Below, piece by piece: positions 1-6,057 of a stretch of 17,133 nt of DNA. Each line of letters begins with the position of its first letter. Within the stretch, counting starts at the first letter, position 1. The position numbers and the translations under genes were made by a program. The notes under the pieces are model-generated. The model was not told the DNA's origin. It ran no database searches and saw nothing but the letters and a program-made list of their open reading frames with translations. The DNA lies in assembly GCA_013824055.1 (NCBI GenBank), contig PNNE01000363.1, positions 1 to 17,133 on the forward strand, written 5' to 3'. Source of the DNA: Rhodobacter sp. (GTDB taxonomy: Bacteria; Pseudomonadota; Alphaproteobacteria; Rhodobacterales; Rhodobacteraceae).

Positions 1-493
1 CCCGCCCCGCGGTTTCGGCCGCGATGTCCAGCGCCTGGCCCAGCACCATCCCGTCGATCCCCGAGGCGCGCGCCAGCCCGCTCACCAACTCCATCCGCAC
101 GTCCGAGGACCCCAGCGCCGGGTCGCACAGCAGTTCGAAAGCCAGCGTCTGCAGGGCATCCCCCGCCAGCACCGCCGTCGCCTCGTCCCACTTCTTGTGA
201 ACCGTCGGCTGCCCGCGCCGCAGGTCGTCGTCGTCCATGCAGGGCAGATCATCGTGCACGAGGGAATAGGCGTGCAGCGCCTCGATCGCCGCCGCCGCAC
301 TTGCCGCCCGGTTCTCGGGAACCCCCAGCATCCGCGCGCCCTCCAGCACCAGGAACCCGCGCAACCGCTTGCCGCCCCGCACCGCGTACCGCATCGCATG
401 CGTCACCGGCTGGTCCGCGCGCCCGTCCAGAGCAGCCAGCAACCGCGCCTCGCACAGCGCCGCGTCCGCCGCCAGCCGCTGCGAGAAGGTCAC
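1..493 (-). CDS. ispA: Farnesyl diphosphate synthase / geranyltranstransferase, 3' end outside window
   Basis: Makes farnesyl diphosphate from isopentenyl and dimethylallyl diphosphate in the cytoplasm, feeding quinone, carotenoid and undecaprenyl synthesis. I translated it by hand; about 164 N-terminal residues are present. They show GGKRLRG at residues 40-46 (isopentenyl-diphosphate binding), the first Asp-rich motif HDDLPCMDDDDLRRG from residue 80, then the TVHKKWDEATAVLAGDAL stretch and a later G-Q pair typical of trans-prenyltransferases. The second Asp-rich motif lies beyond the window edge. The start is GTG at 493, overlapping the xseB stop by 4 bases (GTGA), which suggests translational coupling. 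The order deacetylase, xseB, ispA is familiar in Rhodobacterales, where dxs usually follows; that gene would be outside the window. The family is certain; the exact product chain length is inferred. Confidence 0.93.
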   Translation of the reverse strand, partial: MTFSQRLAADAALCEARLLAALDGRADQPVTHAMRYAVRGGKRLRGFLVLEGARMLGVPENRAASAAAAIEALHAYSLVHDDLPCMDDDDLRRGQPTVHKKWDEATAVLAGDALQTLAFELLCDPALGSSDVRMELVSGLARASGIDGMVLGQALDIAAETAGR

Positions 494-729
494 ATCCCCT
501 CCGCCGGGGTCGTGCCCACCGCCCGACCTTCCTGCGCGCGGATCAGCTCTACCTTCTCTTCGGCCTCGGCCAGCTTCTTCGCGCAATGCGCCTTCAGCGC
601 GGCGCCCCGTTCGTACAGCGCAATCGACTGTTCCAGCGGCACTTCGCCCCGTTCCAGCGCCCCCACGACCTGCTCCAGGGCGACCATCGCCTCTTCAAAG
701 CTCATCGTCTCCACCGCCTTGTCGCTCAT
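490..729 (-). CDS. xseB: Exodeoxyribonuclease VII small subunit
   Basis: Small subunit of exonuclease VII, which with several copies per large subunit (XseA, not in this window) degrades single-stranded DNA to oligonucleotides. The 79-residue length is normal. The sequence has the family core FEEAMVALEQVVGALERGEV followed by PLEQSIALYERGAALKAHC, a helical hairpin that docks on XseA. The ATG at 729 overlaps the stop of the deacetylase gene (bases 726-729), and its own stop overlaps the ispA GTG, so three genes are read as one coupled unit. Pairing with ispA in the absence of xseA is a recurrent alphaproteobacterial arrangement. Nothing unusual is seen in the protein. Confidence 0.95.
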   Translation of the reverse strand: MSDKAVETMSFEEAMVALEQVVGALERGEVPLEQSIALYERGAALKAHCAKKLAEAEEKVELIRAQEGRAVGTTPAEGM

Positions 730-1634
730 CGGCCCCGCTCCTCCAGCACGCCCACATGCGCGGCCACGGATGCCGCCAGCGCCTGCAGATCATAGCCACC
801 CTCCAGGGACGATACCACCCGCCCCCCGGCGAAATCGCACAAGCGGTCGGTGAGCCAGCGATAGTCCTCCGCCTGCCACGCCAACCCGGCCAGCGGATCC
901 TCCGCATGGGCATCGAAACCCGCCGATATGAGCAGCATCTCAGGTTCCCAGGCCGCCAGCGCCGGGAAAATCACGCCCTCATACAGCTCCCGCAGCGCCC
1001 GGCCCCCAGACCCCGAACGCAAGGGTGCGTTCAGGATCTGTCCGTGCGCGCCCCGTTCCTCTGGCCGCCCGGTGCCGGGATAGAGCGGCATCTGGTGCGA
1101 CGAGACGAACAGGCACCGCCCTTCGTCCCACAACAGATCCTGCGTCCCGTTCCCGTGATGAACGTCGAAATCCACCACCGCGATGCGGCCAAGCCCATGA
1201 TGATCCAGCGCCCGCTTCGCCGCGATGGCCACCGTCCCGAAGAGACAGAACCCCATCGCCACCTCGCGCTCCGCATGGTGCCCCGGCGGCCGTCCCGCGA
1301 CGAAGGCCGTCTTCGCCTCCCCGCTCACCACCGCATCCACGGCCGCGCAGATCCCTCCGACCGCCCGCATCGCCGCCTGATACGATCCCGGCGACAGGAA
1401 GGTATCCCCGTCCAGCTGCGCCCAGCCCTCGACCGGCACCGCCGCCTTCACCCGCGCCAGATACCCCGCCGGATGACAGCGCAGCACCTCGGTCTCCTCG
1501 CCCGGGGGACATCCCCGCCGCTCCACCGCCAGTCCGGCAAGCCCCCGCTCCACGGCGTCCAACCGCTCCACCCGCTCGGGATGCCCTGGAGGAGTCAGGT
1601 GGCCGCGAAACGCCGCATCCGTGAAGACAAGCAC
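726..1634 (-). CDS. Histone deacetylase family protein (arginase/deacetylase fold)
   Basis: A 302-residue zinc-dependent amidohydrolase of the class II HDAC/acetoin-utilisation type. In bacteria these act on acetylated lysine, polyamines or other small amides; the substrate here is not known. Visible motifs are the early HPERVERL (residues 18-25), PPGHHAE with the His dyad 119-120, DFDVHHGNG with zinc ligands D157 and H159, and SAGFDAHAEDPL with the third ligand D241. All catalytic residues are present. The start is GTG at 1634, with AAAGGG about 7 bases upstream. It lies 69 bases after petR on the same strand and overlaps xseB by 4 bases. It is usually found just before xseB-ispA in Rhodobacterales, so its position is conserved although its link to isoprenoid synthesis is unexplained. 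Confidence 0.93.
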   Translation of the reverse strand: MLVFTDAAFRGHLTPPGHPERVERLDAVERGLAGLAVERRGCPPGEETEVLRCHPAGYLARVKAAVPVEGWAQLDGDTFLSPGSYQAAMRAVGGICAAVDAVVSGEAKTAFVAGRPPGHHAEREVAMGFCLFGTVAIAAKRALDHHGLGRIAVVDFDVHHGNGTQDLLWDEGRCLFVSSHQMPLYPGTGRPEERGAHGQILNAPLRSGSGGRALRELYEGVIFPALAAWEPEMLLISAGFDAHAEDPLAGLAWQAEDYRWLTDRLCDFAGGRVVSSLEGGYDLQALAASVAAHVGVLEERGR

Positions 1635-1703
1635 CGCACTGCCCTTTCATCTGTCCAGAAACATCCCCGCACGCAGGTCAGCGCCGCCGGGGCCGACCAC
1701 AGC

Positions 1704-2399
1704 CTAATCCGGCTGCAGCATGTAGCCCTCACCGCGCACTGTCTGCAGATAGCGCGGCGCCTTCGGGTCGTCCTCGATCTTCCGCCGCAGCCGGGTGATC
1801 TGCACGTCGACTGCCCGCTCTTGCGCCGCATCCTCGCTGGCAGTCTCTCCCACCAGCCTTTCCCGACTGAGCGCCACGCCCGGTTGCGCGGCAAACACCC
1901 GCATCAGGGCCGCCTCGGTCGCCGTCAGCCGAACCGGAGCCTCGCCACGCCACATCTCGCCGCGGTCAAGGTCATAGCGCACCGCGCCCAGGTGCAGGAT
2001 CTGCCGCACCGGCTCGGCCGCCTTGACCTGGGGCACCCGGCGCAGGATCGCATTGATCCGCAGCAACAGCTCTTTCGGCTCGAACGGCTTGACCAGATAG
2101 TCGTCCGCCCCTGCCTCCAGCCCCTCGATCCGGTTCGCCGATTCCCCCCGCGCGGTCAGCAGCAGGATCGGAGTCGCCATCTTCTTGCGCAGATCCCTGG
2201 TCAGCGTGACGCCATCCTCGCCCGGCATCATCACGTCCATCACGATCAGGTCGAACTCCAACCCGGCCAGGATCTTCCGCGCCTGAGAAGCATCGCGCGC
2301 GACAGATACCAGAAACCCGTTCCGCATCAGGAACTTCTGCAGCAGACCCCGAATCCGTTCGTCATCGTCGACGATCAGCAGATGCGCGTCCGGGACCAT
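1704..2399 (-). CDS. petR: OmpR/PhoB-family response regulator, PetR type
   Basis: A 231-residue two-component response regulator. The receiver domain (residues 5-120) has the acidic pair D11/D12, phospho-acceptor D55 in MDVMMPGEDG, T82 and K104 in LVKPFEPKE. A linker leads to a C-terminal winged-helix DNA-binding domain that contains LTATEAALMRVF and ends with YLQTVRGEGYML. The start ATG at 2399 shares one base with the petP stop (TGATG), so translation is probably coupled. No histidine kinase is adjacent. From memory, the R. capsulatus PetP-PetR pair is encoded next to the cytochrome bc1 operon and was reported to be essential; the MarR-plus-regulator pairing here matches, but petABC is not in this window. 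The family is certain; the PetR name is inferred from context and resemblance. Confidence 0.88.
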   Translation of the reverse strand: MVPDAHLLIVDDDERIRGLLQKFLMRNGFLVSVARDASQARKILAGLEFDLIVMDVMMPGEDGVTLTRDLRKKMATPILLLTARGESANRIEGLEAGADDYLVKPFEPKELLLRINAILRRVPQVKAAEPVRQILHLGAVRYDLDRGEMWRGEAPVRLTATEAALMRVFAAQPGVALSRERLVGETASEDAAQERAVDVQITRLRRKIEDDPKAPRYLQTVRGEGYMLQPD

Positions 2400-2893
2400 C
2401 AGCCGCCCTCCTTCAGGCGGTTGTACTGACGCCGCATTTCGGGGTCCATCATCGCCTCCAGCACCTGCCGGAAACCCTGTACCGCCTGCGGCCCCGCCGC
2501 CCGATACGCCGCCCGCATCCGCGCCCGCTGCGCGTCCGACAATTCCCGCTCCAGCATCTGTCCCTTGTCCGTCAAATGCAGATGCCGTTCCCGCGCATCC
2601 ACCTTGCCCTTTTCACTGCGAACAAGGCCATCCTCGATCAAGGTCCGCAACACACGATTCAACGACTGCTTTGTAACACCAAGGATCAGGAGCAGGTTCG
2701 AAACCGTCGTCCCCGGCGAGCGATGGATGAAATGGATCGCCCGATGATGCGCCCGGCCATAGTCCATCCCCTCCAGAATCCGGTCCGGGTCCGCCGTGAA
2801 GCCGCGATAGGCGAAGAACATCGCCTCGATGCCTTTGCGCAGCTGCTCGTCCGTCAGGAACAGCAGGTTTTCGCCACCCGGTGTCTCGGCCAT
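2399..2893 (-). CDS. petP: MarR-family transcriptional regulator, PetP type
   Basis: A 164-residue MarR-family winged-helix regulator. The N-terminal part (LFLTDEQLRKGIEAMFFAYR) forms the dimerisation helices. The HTH covers about residues 62-92, with the probable recognition helix TKQSLNRVLRTLIEDGLV, and the wing follows around residues 93-106 (KVDARERHLHLT). The start is ATG at 2893 with an AAGGAG-type ribosome site about 8 bases upstream (GGAAGGAGTACCCA). It is the first gene of a run through petR to the deacetylase. A plausible minus-strand promoter is TTGGAA, 17 bases, TAAATT in the shared region with ilvE. No conserved redox cysteine is evident, which separates it from the OhrR in this window. 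The PetP assignment rests on the fused arrangement with petR. Confidence 0.83.
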   Translation of the reverse strand: MAETPGGENLLFLTDEQLRKGIEAMFFAYRGFTADPDRILEGMDYGRAHHRAIHFIHRSPGTTVSNLLLILGVTKQSLNRVLRTLIEDGLVRSEKGKVDARERHLHLTDKGQMLERELSDAQRARMRAAYRAAGPQAVQGFRQVLEAMMDPEMRRQYNRLKEGG

Positions 2894-2929
2894 TGGGTAC
2901 TCCTTCCCGGCGAATTTACGTCAGCCTTG

Positions 2930-2956
2930 TTGACTTTCCAAGTACGAACCCATAAT
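2930..2956 (+). promoter_or_regulatory. Candidate ilvE promoter with a short inverted repeat in the petP-ilvE divergent region
   Basis: TTGACT at 2930-2935 and CATAAT at 2951-2956 resemble -35 and -10 boxes but are only 15 bases apart, shorter than ideal. Inside lies ACTT-TCC-AAGT (2933-2943), a small inverted repeat that could be a MarR-type site. The region separates divergently transcribed petP and ilvE (138 bases), so PetP binding here could affect both. This is pattern-based only. Confidence 0.3.
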
Positions 2957-3031
2957 TCCTGTCCGATTTCGCGCAAGAATCTGTCCGAAGCGGACCTTTC
3001 AGGCGCAACTTTCGCAAAGCTGGAGGCAAAG

Positions 3032-3898
3032 ATGGCAGGATACGACGATCGCGACGGGTTCATCTGGATGGATGGCAAGCTGGTGGAATGGCGTTCCGCG
3101 AACGTCCACATCCTGACCCATGCCCTGCATTATGCCTCGTCGGTCTTTGAGGGCGAACGCTGCTACAACGGCAAGATCTTCAAAGGCCACGAACATTCGC
3201 TGCGCCTGCTGGAATCTGGTCGCCTCCTGGACATGCCGATCCCCTATACCGCCGAACAGATCGACGCCGCAAAGGAAGAGGTCCTCAAGGCCAACGGCCT
3301 GACCGACGCCTATGTCCGCGCCATCGCCTTTCGTGGTGCGGGGGACGAAATGGGCGTCGGCTCGCTGGGCAACCCGGTCCGTCTGGCCATCGCCTGCTGG
3401 TCCTGGGGCGCCTATTACGGCGACGCCAAGATGAAGGGCGCCAAGCTTGACATCGCCAAGTGGAAACGCCCCTCGCCCGAAACCATCCCCACTGCCGCAA
3501 AGGCCGCCGGGCTTTACATGATCTGCACCATGTCCAAGCACGCCGCGATCGCCAAGGGCTGCTCGGACGCGCTGTTCTACGACTTTCGCGGCTATGTGGC
3601 CGAGGCGACGGGCGCCAACATCTTCTTCGTCAAGGATGGCGAGGTTCACACCCCGAACCCCGACTGCATCCTGAACGGCATCACCCGGCAAACCGTGATC
3701 GGGATGCTGAAGGACATGCAGATCAAGGTCCACGAACGCTATATCATGCCCGAGGAACTGGCGACCTTCGAACAGTGCTGGCTGACCGGCACCGCCGCCG
3801 AGGTGACGCCCGTCGGCCAGATCGGCGACCACACCTTCGAAGTGGGCGACCTGACCAGGCGCGTCGCGACGGAATACGAAAAGCTCGTCCGGTCCTGA
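3032..3898 (+). CDS. ilvE: Branched-chain amino acid aminotransferase (class IV, PLP)
   Basis: Transfers the amino group between glutamate and branched-chain 2-oxo acids, the last step of Leu, Ile and Val synthesis. The 288-residue protein has a fold-type IV aminotransferase layout: IWMDGKLVEWRSANVHILTHALHYASSVFEG at the N-terminus, HSLRLLESGRLL, the PLP lysine at about K157 in PTAAKAAGLY, the cofactor-binding stretch GYVAEATGANIFFV (E191), LNGITRQTV and LTGTAAEVTPV. I chose ATG 3032 because GGAGG lies 5 bases upstream and the protein then begins as homologues do; the frame is open further upstream but lacks family similarity there. The gene stands alone, divergent from petP, and ends in a strong hairpin terminator. 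ilvE-type and other class IV aminotransferases are similar, but the HALHYASSVFEG motif favours IlvE. Confidence 0.95.
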   Translation: MAGYDDRDGFIWMDGKLVEWRSANVHILTHALHYASSVFEGERCYNGKIFKGHEHSLRLLESGRLLDMPIPYTAEQIDAAKEEVLKANGLTDAYVRAIAFRGAGDEMGVGSLGNPVRLAIACWSWGAYYGDAKMKGAKLDIAKWKRPSPETIPTAAKAAGLYMICTMSKHAAIAKGCSDALFYDFRGYVAEATGANIFFVKDGEVHTPNPDCILNGITRQTVIGMLKDMQIKVHERYIMPEELATFEQCWLTGTAAEVTPVGQIGDHTFEVGDLTRRVATEYEKLVRS

Positions 3899-3915
3899 CA
3901 TCTCGGGCACGCCTG

Positions 3916-3944
3916 CAAAGGCCGGGCGCTGCACCCGGCCTTTG
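3916..3944. terminator. Bidirectional hairpin terminator between ilvE and ohr
   Basis: A perfect 11-base-pair stem (CAAAGGCCGGG with CCCGGCCTTTG) closes a 7-base loop. On the plus strand the stem ends in TTT; on the minus strand it likewise ends in TTT because the arm begins with AAA. It lies 17 bases after the ilvE stop and 17 bases after the ohr stop, so it can end both converging transcripts. Confidence 0.85.
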
Positions 3945-3961
3945 TCACGTCAGCCCAAGGG

Positions 3962-4390
3962 TCAGACCACCTCGGTCACGACCTCGATATTGCCCTTGGT
4001 CGCGTTGGAGTAGGGGCAGATGAAGTGGCCGCGCTCGGCGATCCTTTCCGCCACCGCGCGGTCGACGCCCGGCATCGTCACCACCAGGCGGACCTTCAGC
4101 CCGAACCCACCGTCCGAGCGACCGCCGATTCCGACATGCGCGTTGACCGTCGCCGAGTCCGGCACGGTGCCCAGCTTCTCGCTGGTCGCCGCAAAGCGCA
4201 TCGCCCCCAGATAGCAGGCGGCATAGCCCACCGCGAACAGCTCTTCCGGGTTGTGGCCCAGGCCCGAGCCGCCCAGCTCTTTCGGGCTGGTCATCGTCAC
4301 CGTCAACTGGCCGTTCACCAGGCCTGACGTTCCGTTGCGCCCGCCGCCGGTGGCCTTGGCCTCGGTCCAATACTTTGCGTCTACCGACAT
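3962..4390 (-). CDS. ohr: Organic hydroperoxide resistance protein (Ohr, OsmC superfamily)
   Basis: A thiol-dependent peroxidase that reduces organic and lipid hydroperoxides in the cytoplasm, usually recharged by lipoyl-bearing proteins. The 142-residue length is standard. The peroxidatic cysteine is C59 in GYAACYLGAM, the resolving cysteine is C125 in HFICPYSNATKGN, and R18 and E49/E50 (GHNPEELFAVGY) form the expected active-site network. The start is ATG at 4390, with GGAG 7 bases upstream. The frame stays open further upstream, but that extension crosses the promoter and operator and lacks family similarity. The gene is divergent from ohrR, so derepression by oxidised OhrR is expected (see the two operators). 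The assignment is secure. Confidence 0.96.
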   Translation of the reverse strand: MSVDAKYWTEAKATGGGRNGTSGLVNGQLTVTMTSPKELGGSGLGHNPEELFAVGYAACYLGAMRFAATSEKLGTVPDSATVNAHVGIGGRSDGGFGLKVRLVVTMPGVDRAVAERIAERGHFICPYSNATKGNIEVVTEVV

Positions 4391-4409
4391 CTCAGTCTCC
4401 TGCCTTAAA

Positions 4410-4429
4410 TTAAATCGTGCACGATATAA
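4410..4429. promoter_or_regulatory. OhrR operator site 1
   Basis: ATCGTGCACGAT at 4414-4425 is a perfect 12-base palindrome. The symmetry continues as TTA/TAA outside one mismatched pair. It sits directly downstream of the ohr -10 element, over the expected ohr transcription start, where a repressor would block initiation. AT-rich flanks around a central dyad are typical of OhrR boxes. Confidence 0.7.
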
Positions 4430-4455
4430 ATAGGCGGGGATCGGCATCCTGTCAA
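4427..4455 (-). promoter_or_regulatory. ohr promoter (sigma-70 type)
   Basis: Read on the minus strand: TTGACA (4455-4450), a 17-base spacer, then TATTTA (4432-4427). The -35 is a perfect consensus with ideal spacing, and the -10 is weaker. The predicted start near 4420 gives a leader of about 30 bases with a good ribosome site. Confidence 0.6.
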
Positions 4456-4459
4456 CCGC

Positions 4460-4486
4460 TTGCATTTTCATCGCGGGCGATATAAT
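4460..4486 (+). promoter_or_regulatory. ohrR promoter, overlapping operator 2 and very close to the start codon
   Basis: TTGCAT at 4460-4465 and a perfect TATAAT at 4481-4486 (15-base spacer). The -35 lies only 4 bases from the ohr -35 on the other strand, so the two promoters are back to back. The ohrR ATG begins just 9 bases after TATAAT, so the transcript would start about 2-3 bases before the ATG or at it. Confidence 0.55.
4470..4481. promoter_or_regulatory. OhrR operator site 2
   Basis: ATCGCGGGCGAT matches site 1 (ATCGTGCACGAT) at 9 of 12 positions. Like site 1 it is followed by ATAA, so both contain CGATATAA, 56 bases apart. It overlaps the spacer and first base of the ohrR -10, as expected for an autorepressor. 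It was identified by comparing the two sites within this window. Confidence 0.55.
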
Positions 4487-4495
4487 ATCCCGCGC

Positions 4496-4927
4496 ATGAC
4501 CCTTTCCCCTGCCGACATGCTTTGCTTCGCGTTGCACTCGACCGCCCATGCGGTCCATGCCGCCTATGCGCCGCTGTTGCAGCCTCTGGGCCTGACCTAC
4601 CCGCAGTATCTGGTGTTGTCCTCGCTGGCGACCGTCGAAGGACAGACCGTCGGGCAGCTGGGGGCCGATCTGCGGCTGGAATCGAACACCCTGACCCCTC
4701 TGCTCAAGCGGATGGAGGGTGCCGGTTGGGTCCGCCGCAGCCGCGACAGCAAGGACGAACGTCAGGTGCGGCTGTCGCTGACCGCCGACGGCCGGGCGCT
4801 TGCCGACCGCACCTCGGACCTGCCGCGCGTCTTTGCGGAAAAGACCGGCGTGCCGATGGCCGACCTTGCCGACTTGCGCGACATCCTGGCTGCGCTGCGC
4901 GACCGGCTGAAACCGGCCAAGGCTTGA
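4496..4927 (+). CDS. ohrR: OhrR, organic-peroxide-sensing MarR-family repressor (one-cysteine type)
   Basis: A 143-residue MarR-family repressor that releases DNA when its reactive cysteine is oxidised by organic hydroperoxides. The sensing cysteine is C10 in MLCFALHS. Y24 and Y35 stand at +14 and +25 from it, the offsets of the two tyrosines that contact the cysteine in the Xanthomonas protein (C22, Y36, Y47). LGLTYPQYLVLSSL, the HTH segment around 50-72 (SNTLTPLLKRME) and the wing (SRDSKDERQVRLSLT) follow the family. C10 is the only cysteine in the protein, so it should belong to the one-Cys class that needs an external thiol, unlike the two-Cys Xanthomonas form. I chose ATG 4496 because it keeps C10 in context. 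There is no Shine-Dalgarno sequence before it and it follows the -10 box by 9 bases, so the mRNA may be leaderless. Confidence 0.93.
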   Translation: MTLSPADMLCFALHSTAHAVHAAYAPLLQPLGLTYPQYLVLSSLATVEGQTVGQLGADLRLESNTLTPLLKRMEGAGWVRRSRDSKDERQVRLSLTADGRALADRTSDLPRVFAEKTGVPMADLADLRDILAALRDRLKPAKA

Positions 4928-4941
4928 CCGAAGGTCAAGCC
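4921..4941. terminator. Perfect hairpin at the ohrR stop codon
   Basis: GGCTTGACC and GGTCAAGCC form a 9-base-pair perfect stem around a GAA loop. The ohrR stop TGA (4925-4927) lies inside the left arm. On the minus strand the loop reads C-TTCG-G, an extra-stable tetraloop, downstream of the candidate small ORF. No T-run follows on either side, so it may be a Rho-assisted stop, an mRNA-stability element or a chance palindrome. Confidence 0.5.
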
Positions 4942-4978
4942 AGCGACTGATTTCGCTTGGAAAATCTCCTGAGGACCC

Positions 4979-5146
4979 TCAGGCCGTCCGGCCCCGCTCG
5001 ATGCGGAGGAACTGGATCAACCGGCTGGCCCCGGACTTGCCCCGCGGGCGCTGCCAGGTTTCCCTGGGTTTCCGGGCAAGACGCAGGAAGTGCTTCACCC
5101 GGCCCCCGGTCGTCCGGCTGCGATGATCGGCAAGATGACGGCTCAT
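4979..5146 (-). CDS. Possible small basic protein, 55 residues, function unknown
   Basis: I do not recognise this protein. It is 55 residues, rich in Arg/Lys (starts MSRHLADHRSRTTGG, contains RVKHFLRLARKPRETWQRPR, ends FLRIERGRTA), and has no membrane segment or signal peptide. In its favour, GGGAGGA lies about 4 bases before the ATG at 5146, and about 84% of codons end in G or C, as in neighbouring genes. The frame stays open upstream to 5290, but only the inner ATG has this ribosome site. It sits alone between ohrR and the fucose-pathway genes and runs towards the hairpin at 4921-4941. It could be a short nucleic-acid-binding protein or a spurious ORF in GC-rich DNA. Confidence 0.42.
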   Translation of the reverse strand: MSRHLADHRSRTTGGRVKHFLRLARKPRETWQRPRGKSGASRLIQFLRIERGRTA

Positions 5147-5307
5147 GCTTTCCTCCCAGGCTGCATCAGGCCCACGATCCTGCACCCGAATCACCGCTCC
5201 GCCAAGCCTGTTGACCTGGCCTGCCAGCATGAACCGGCCGAGAACCGCTTGCCCTTCCGCGCGCGCCCCGACTAGTCTCGCCGCCAGCACGAGCGGGGGG
5301 GGAGACG
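5147..5307. other. Intergenic region upstream of the deoxysugar gene cluster
   Basis: It holds the leader of the fucose-pathway operon and, divergently, that of the small ORF. The plus-strand gene has a clear ribosome site (run of G then GGAG, 5297-5304). A weak promoter guess is TTGCCC (5249-5254), 18 bases, TAGTCT (5273-5278). No regulator gene or convincing operator palindrome is seen. Confidence 0.3.
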
Positions 5308-6042
5308 ATGCGACTGCAAGGCAAGACCATCCTGATCACGGCAGCGGGCCAGGGCATCGGCCGCGCCAGCGCCATCGCCTGTGCCCGCGAAGGCGCCACC
5401 GTGATCGCCACGGACCGCGACGCGGCCCTTCTTTCCGGCCTGGAGATGGAGACCCACCCCCTCGACGTCACCGACGCCGCCGCCATCACCGCGCTGCGCG
5501 ACCGCCTCCCGCCGCTCGATGGCCTGTTCAACTGTGCGGGCTTCGTCGCGAACGGCAGCATCCTTGACGTGACCGACCGTGACTGGGACTTCTCCTTCGA
5601 GCTCAACGTGAAGTCGATGTTCCACACCTGCCGCGCCTTCATTCCCGGCATGCTGGATCGCGCGAAGGTCACCGGCACCGCGTCGGTCCTGAACATGGCG
5701 TCGGTGGCCTCGTCGGTCAAAGGCTTGCCCAATCGCACGGCCTACGGCGCCACCAAGGCTGCCGTGATCGGCCTGACCAAGGCCATCGCTGCCGACTTCG
5801 TGAAGACCGGGCTGCGCTGCAACGCGCTTTGCCCCGGCACCGTGGACACCCCCAGCCTGCGCGGTCGCATCGGGTCAGCCGCCGATCCGGTCCAGGCCGA
5901 AAAGGACTTCATCGCCCGCCAGCCGATGGGCCGCCTTGCCACCACGGACGACATCACCCCGATGGTCGTCTTCCTGCTCTCTGACGAAAGCCGCTTCGTG
6001 TCCGGCCAGGCCTGCCTGGTCGACGGCGGCATCACGATCTAA
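5308..6042 (+). CDS. SDR-family oxidoreductase, probable 2-keto-3-deoxy-L-fuconate dehydrogenase
   Basis: A 244-residue classical short-chain dehydrogenase. It has TAAGQGIG (11-18) for NAD(H) binding, an acidic residue at the end of strand 2 (ATDRD) favouring NAD over NADP, NCAG (75-78), N100, S132 and Y146-x3-K150, so the catalytic tetrad is complete. Resemblance to the DHRS6/BDH2-like branch plus the next two genes suggests oxidation of 2-keto-3-deoxy-L-fuconate to the 2,4-diketo acid, step four of the non-phosphorylating L-fucose pathway. The 2-keto-3-deoxy-L-rhamnonate enzyme is the main alternative, since both use a hydrolase like the next gene. The start ATG follows a strong GGGGGAG. 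It is first in a three-gene unit, 15 bases before the hydrolase. Confidence 0.85.
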   Translation: MRLQGKTILITAAGQGIGRASAIACAREGATVIATDRDAALLSGLEMETHPLDVTDAAAITALRDRLPPLDGLFNCAGFVANGSILDVTDRDWDFSFELNVKSMFHTCRAFIPGMLDRAKVTGTASVLNMASVASSVKGLPNRTAYGATKAAVIGLTKAIAADFVKTGLRCNALCPGTVDTPSLRGRIGSAADPVQAEKDFIARQPMGRLATTDDITPMVVFLLSDESRFVSGQACLVDGGITI

Positions 6043-6057
6043 GCGAAAGGACCTGCC

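Noticed and set aside
369..2429. A 686-codon open frame on the plus strand
   Set aside because: It is the antisense of ispA, xseB, the deacetylase and petR; its product is Pro/Arg/His-rich low-complexity sequence without family similarity, a usual effect of high GC.
2576..3031. N-terminal extension of ilvE by about 150 codons
   Set aside because: It overlaps petP antisense and the intergenic promoter region; the good ribosome site and family-like start are at 3032.
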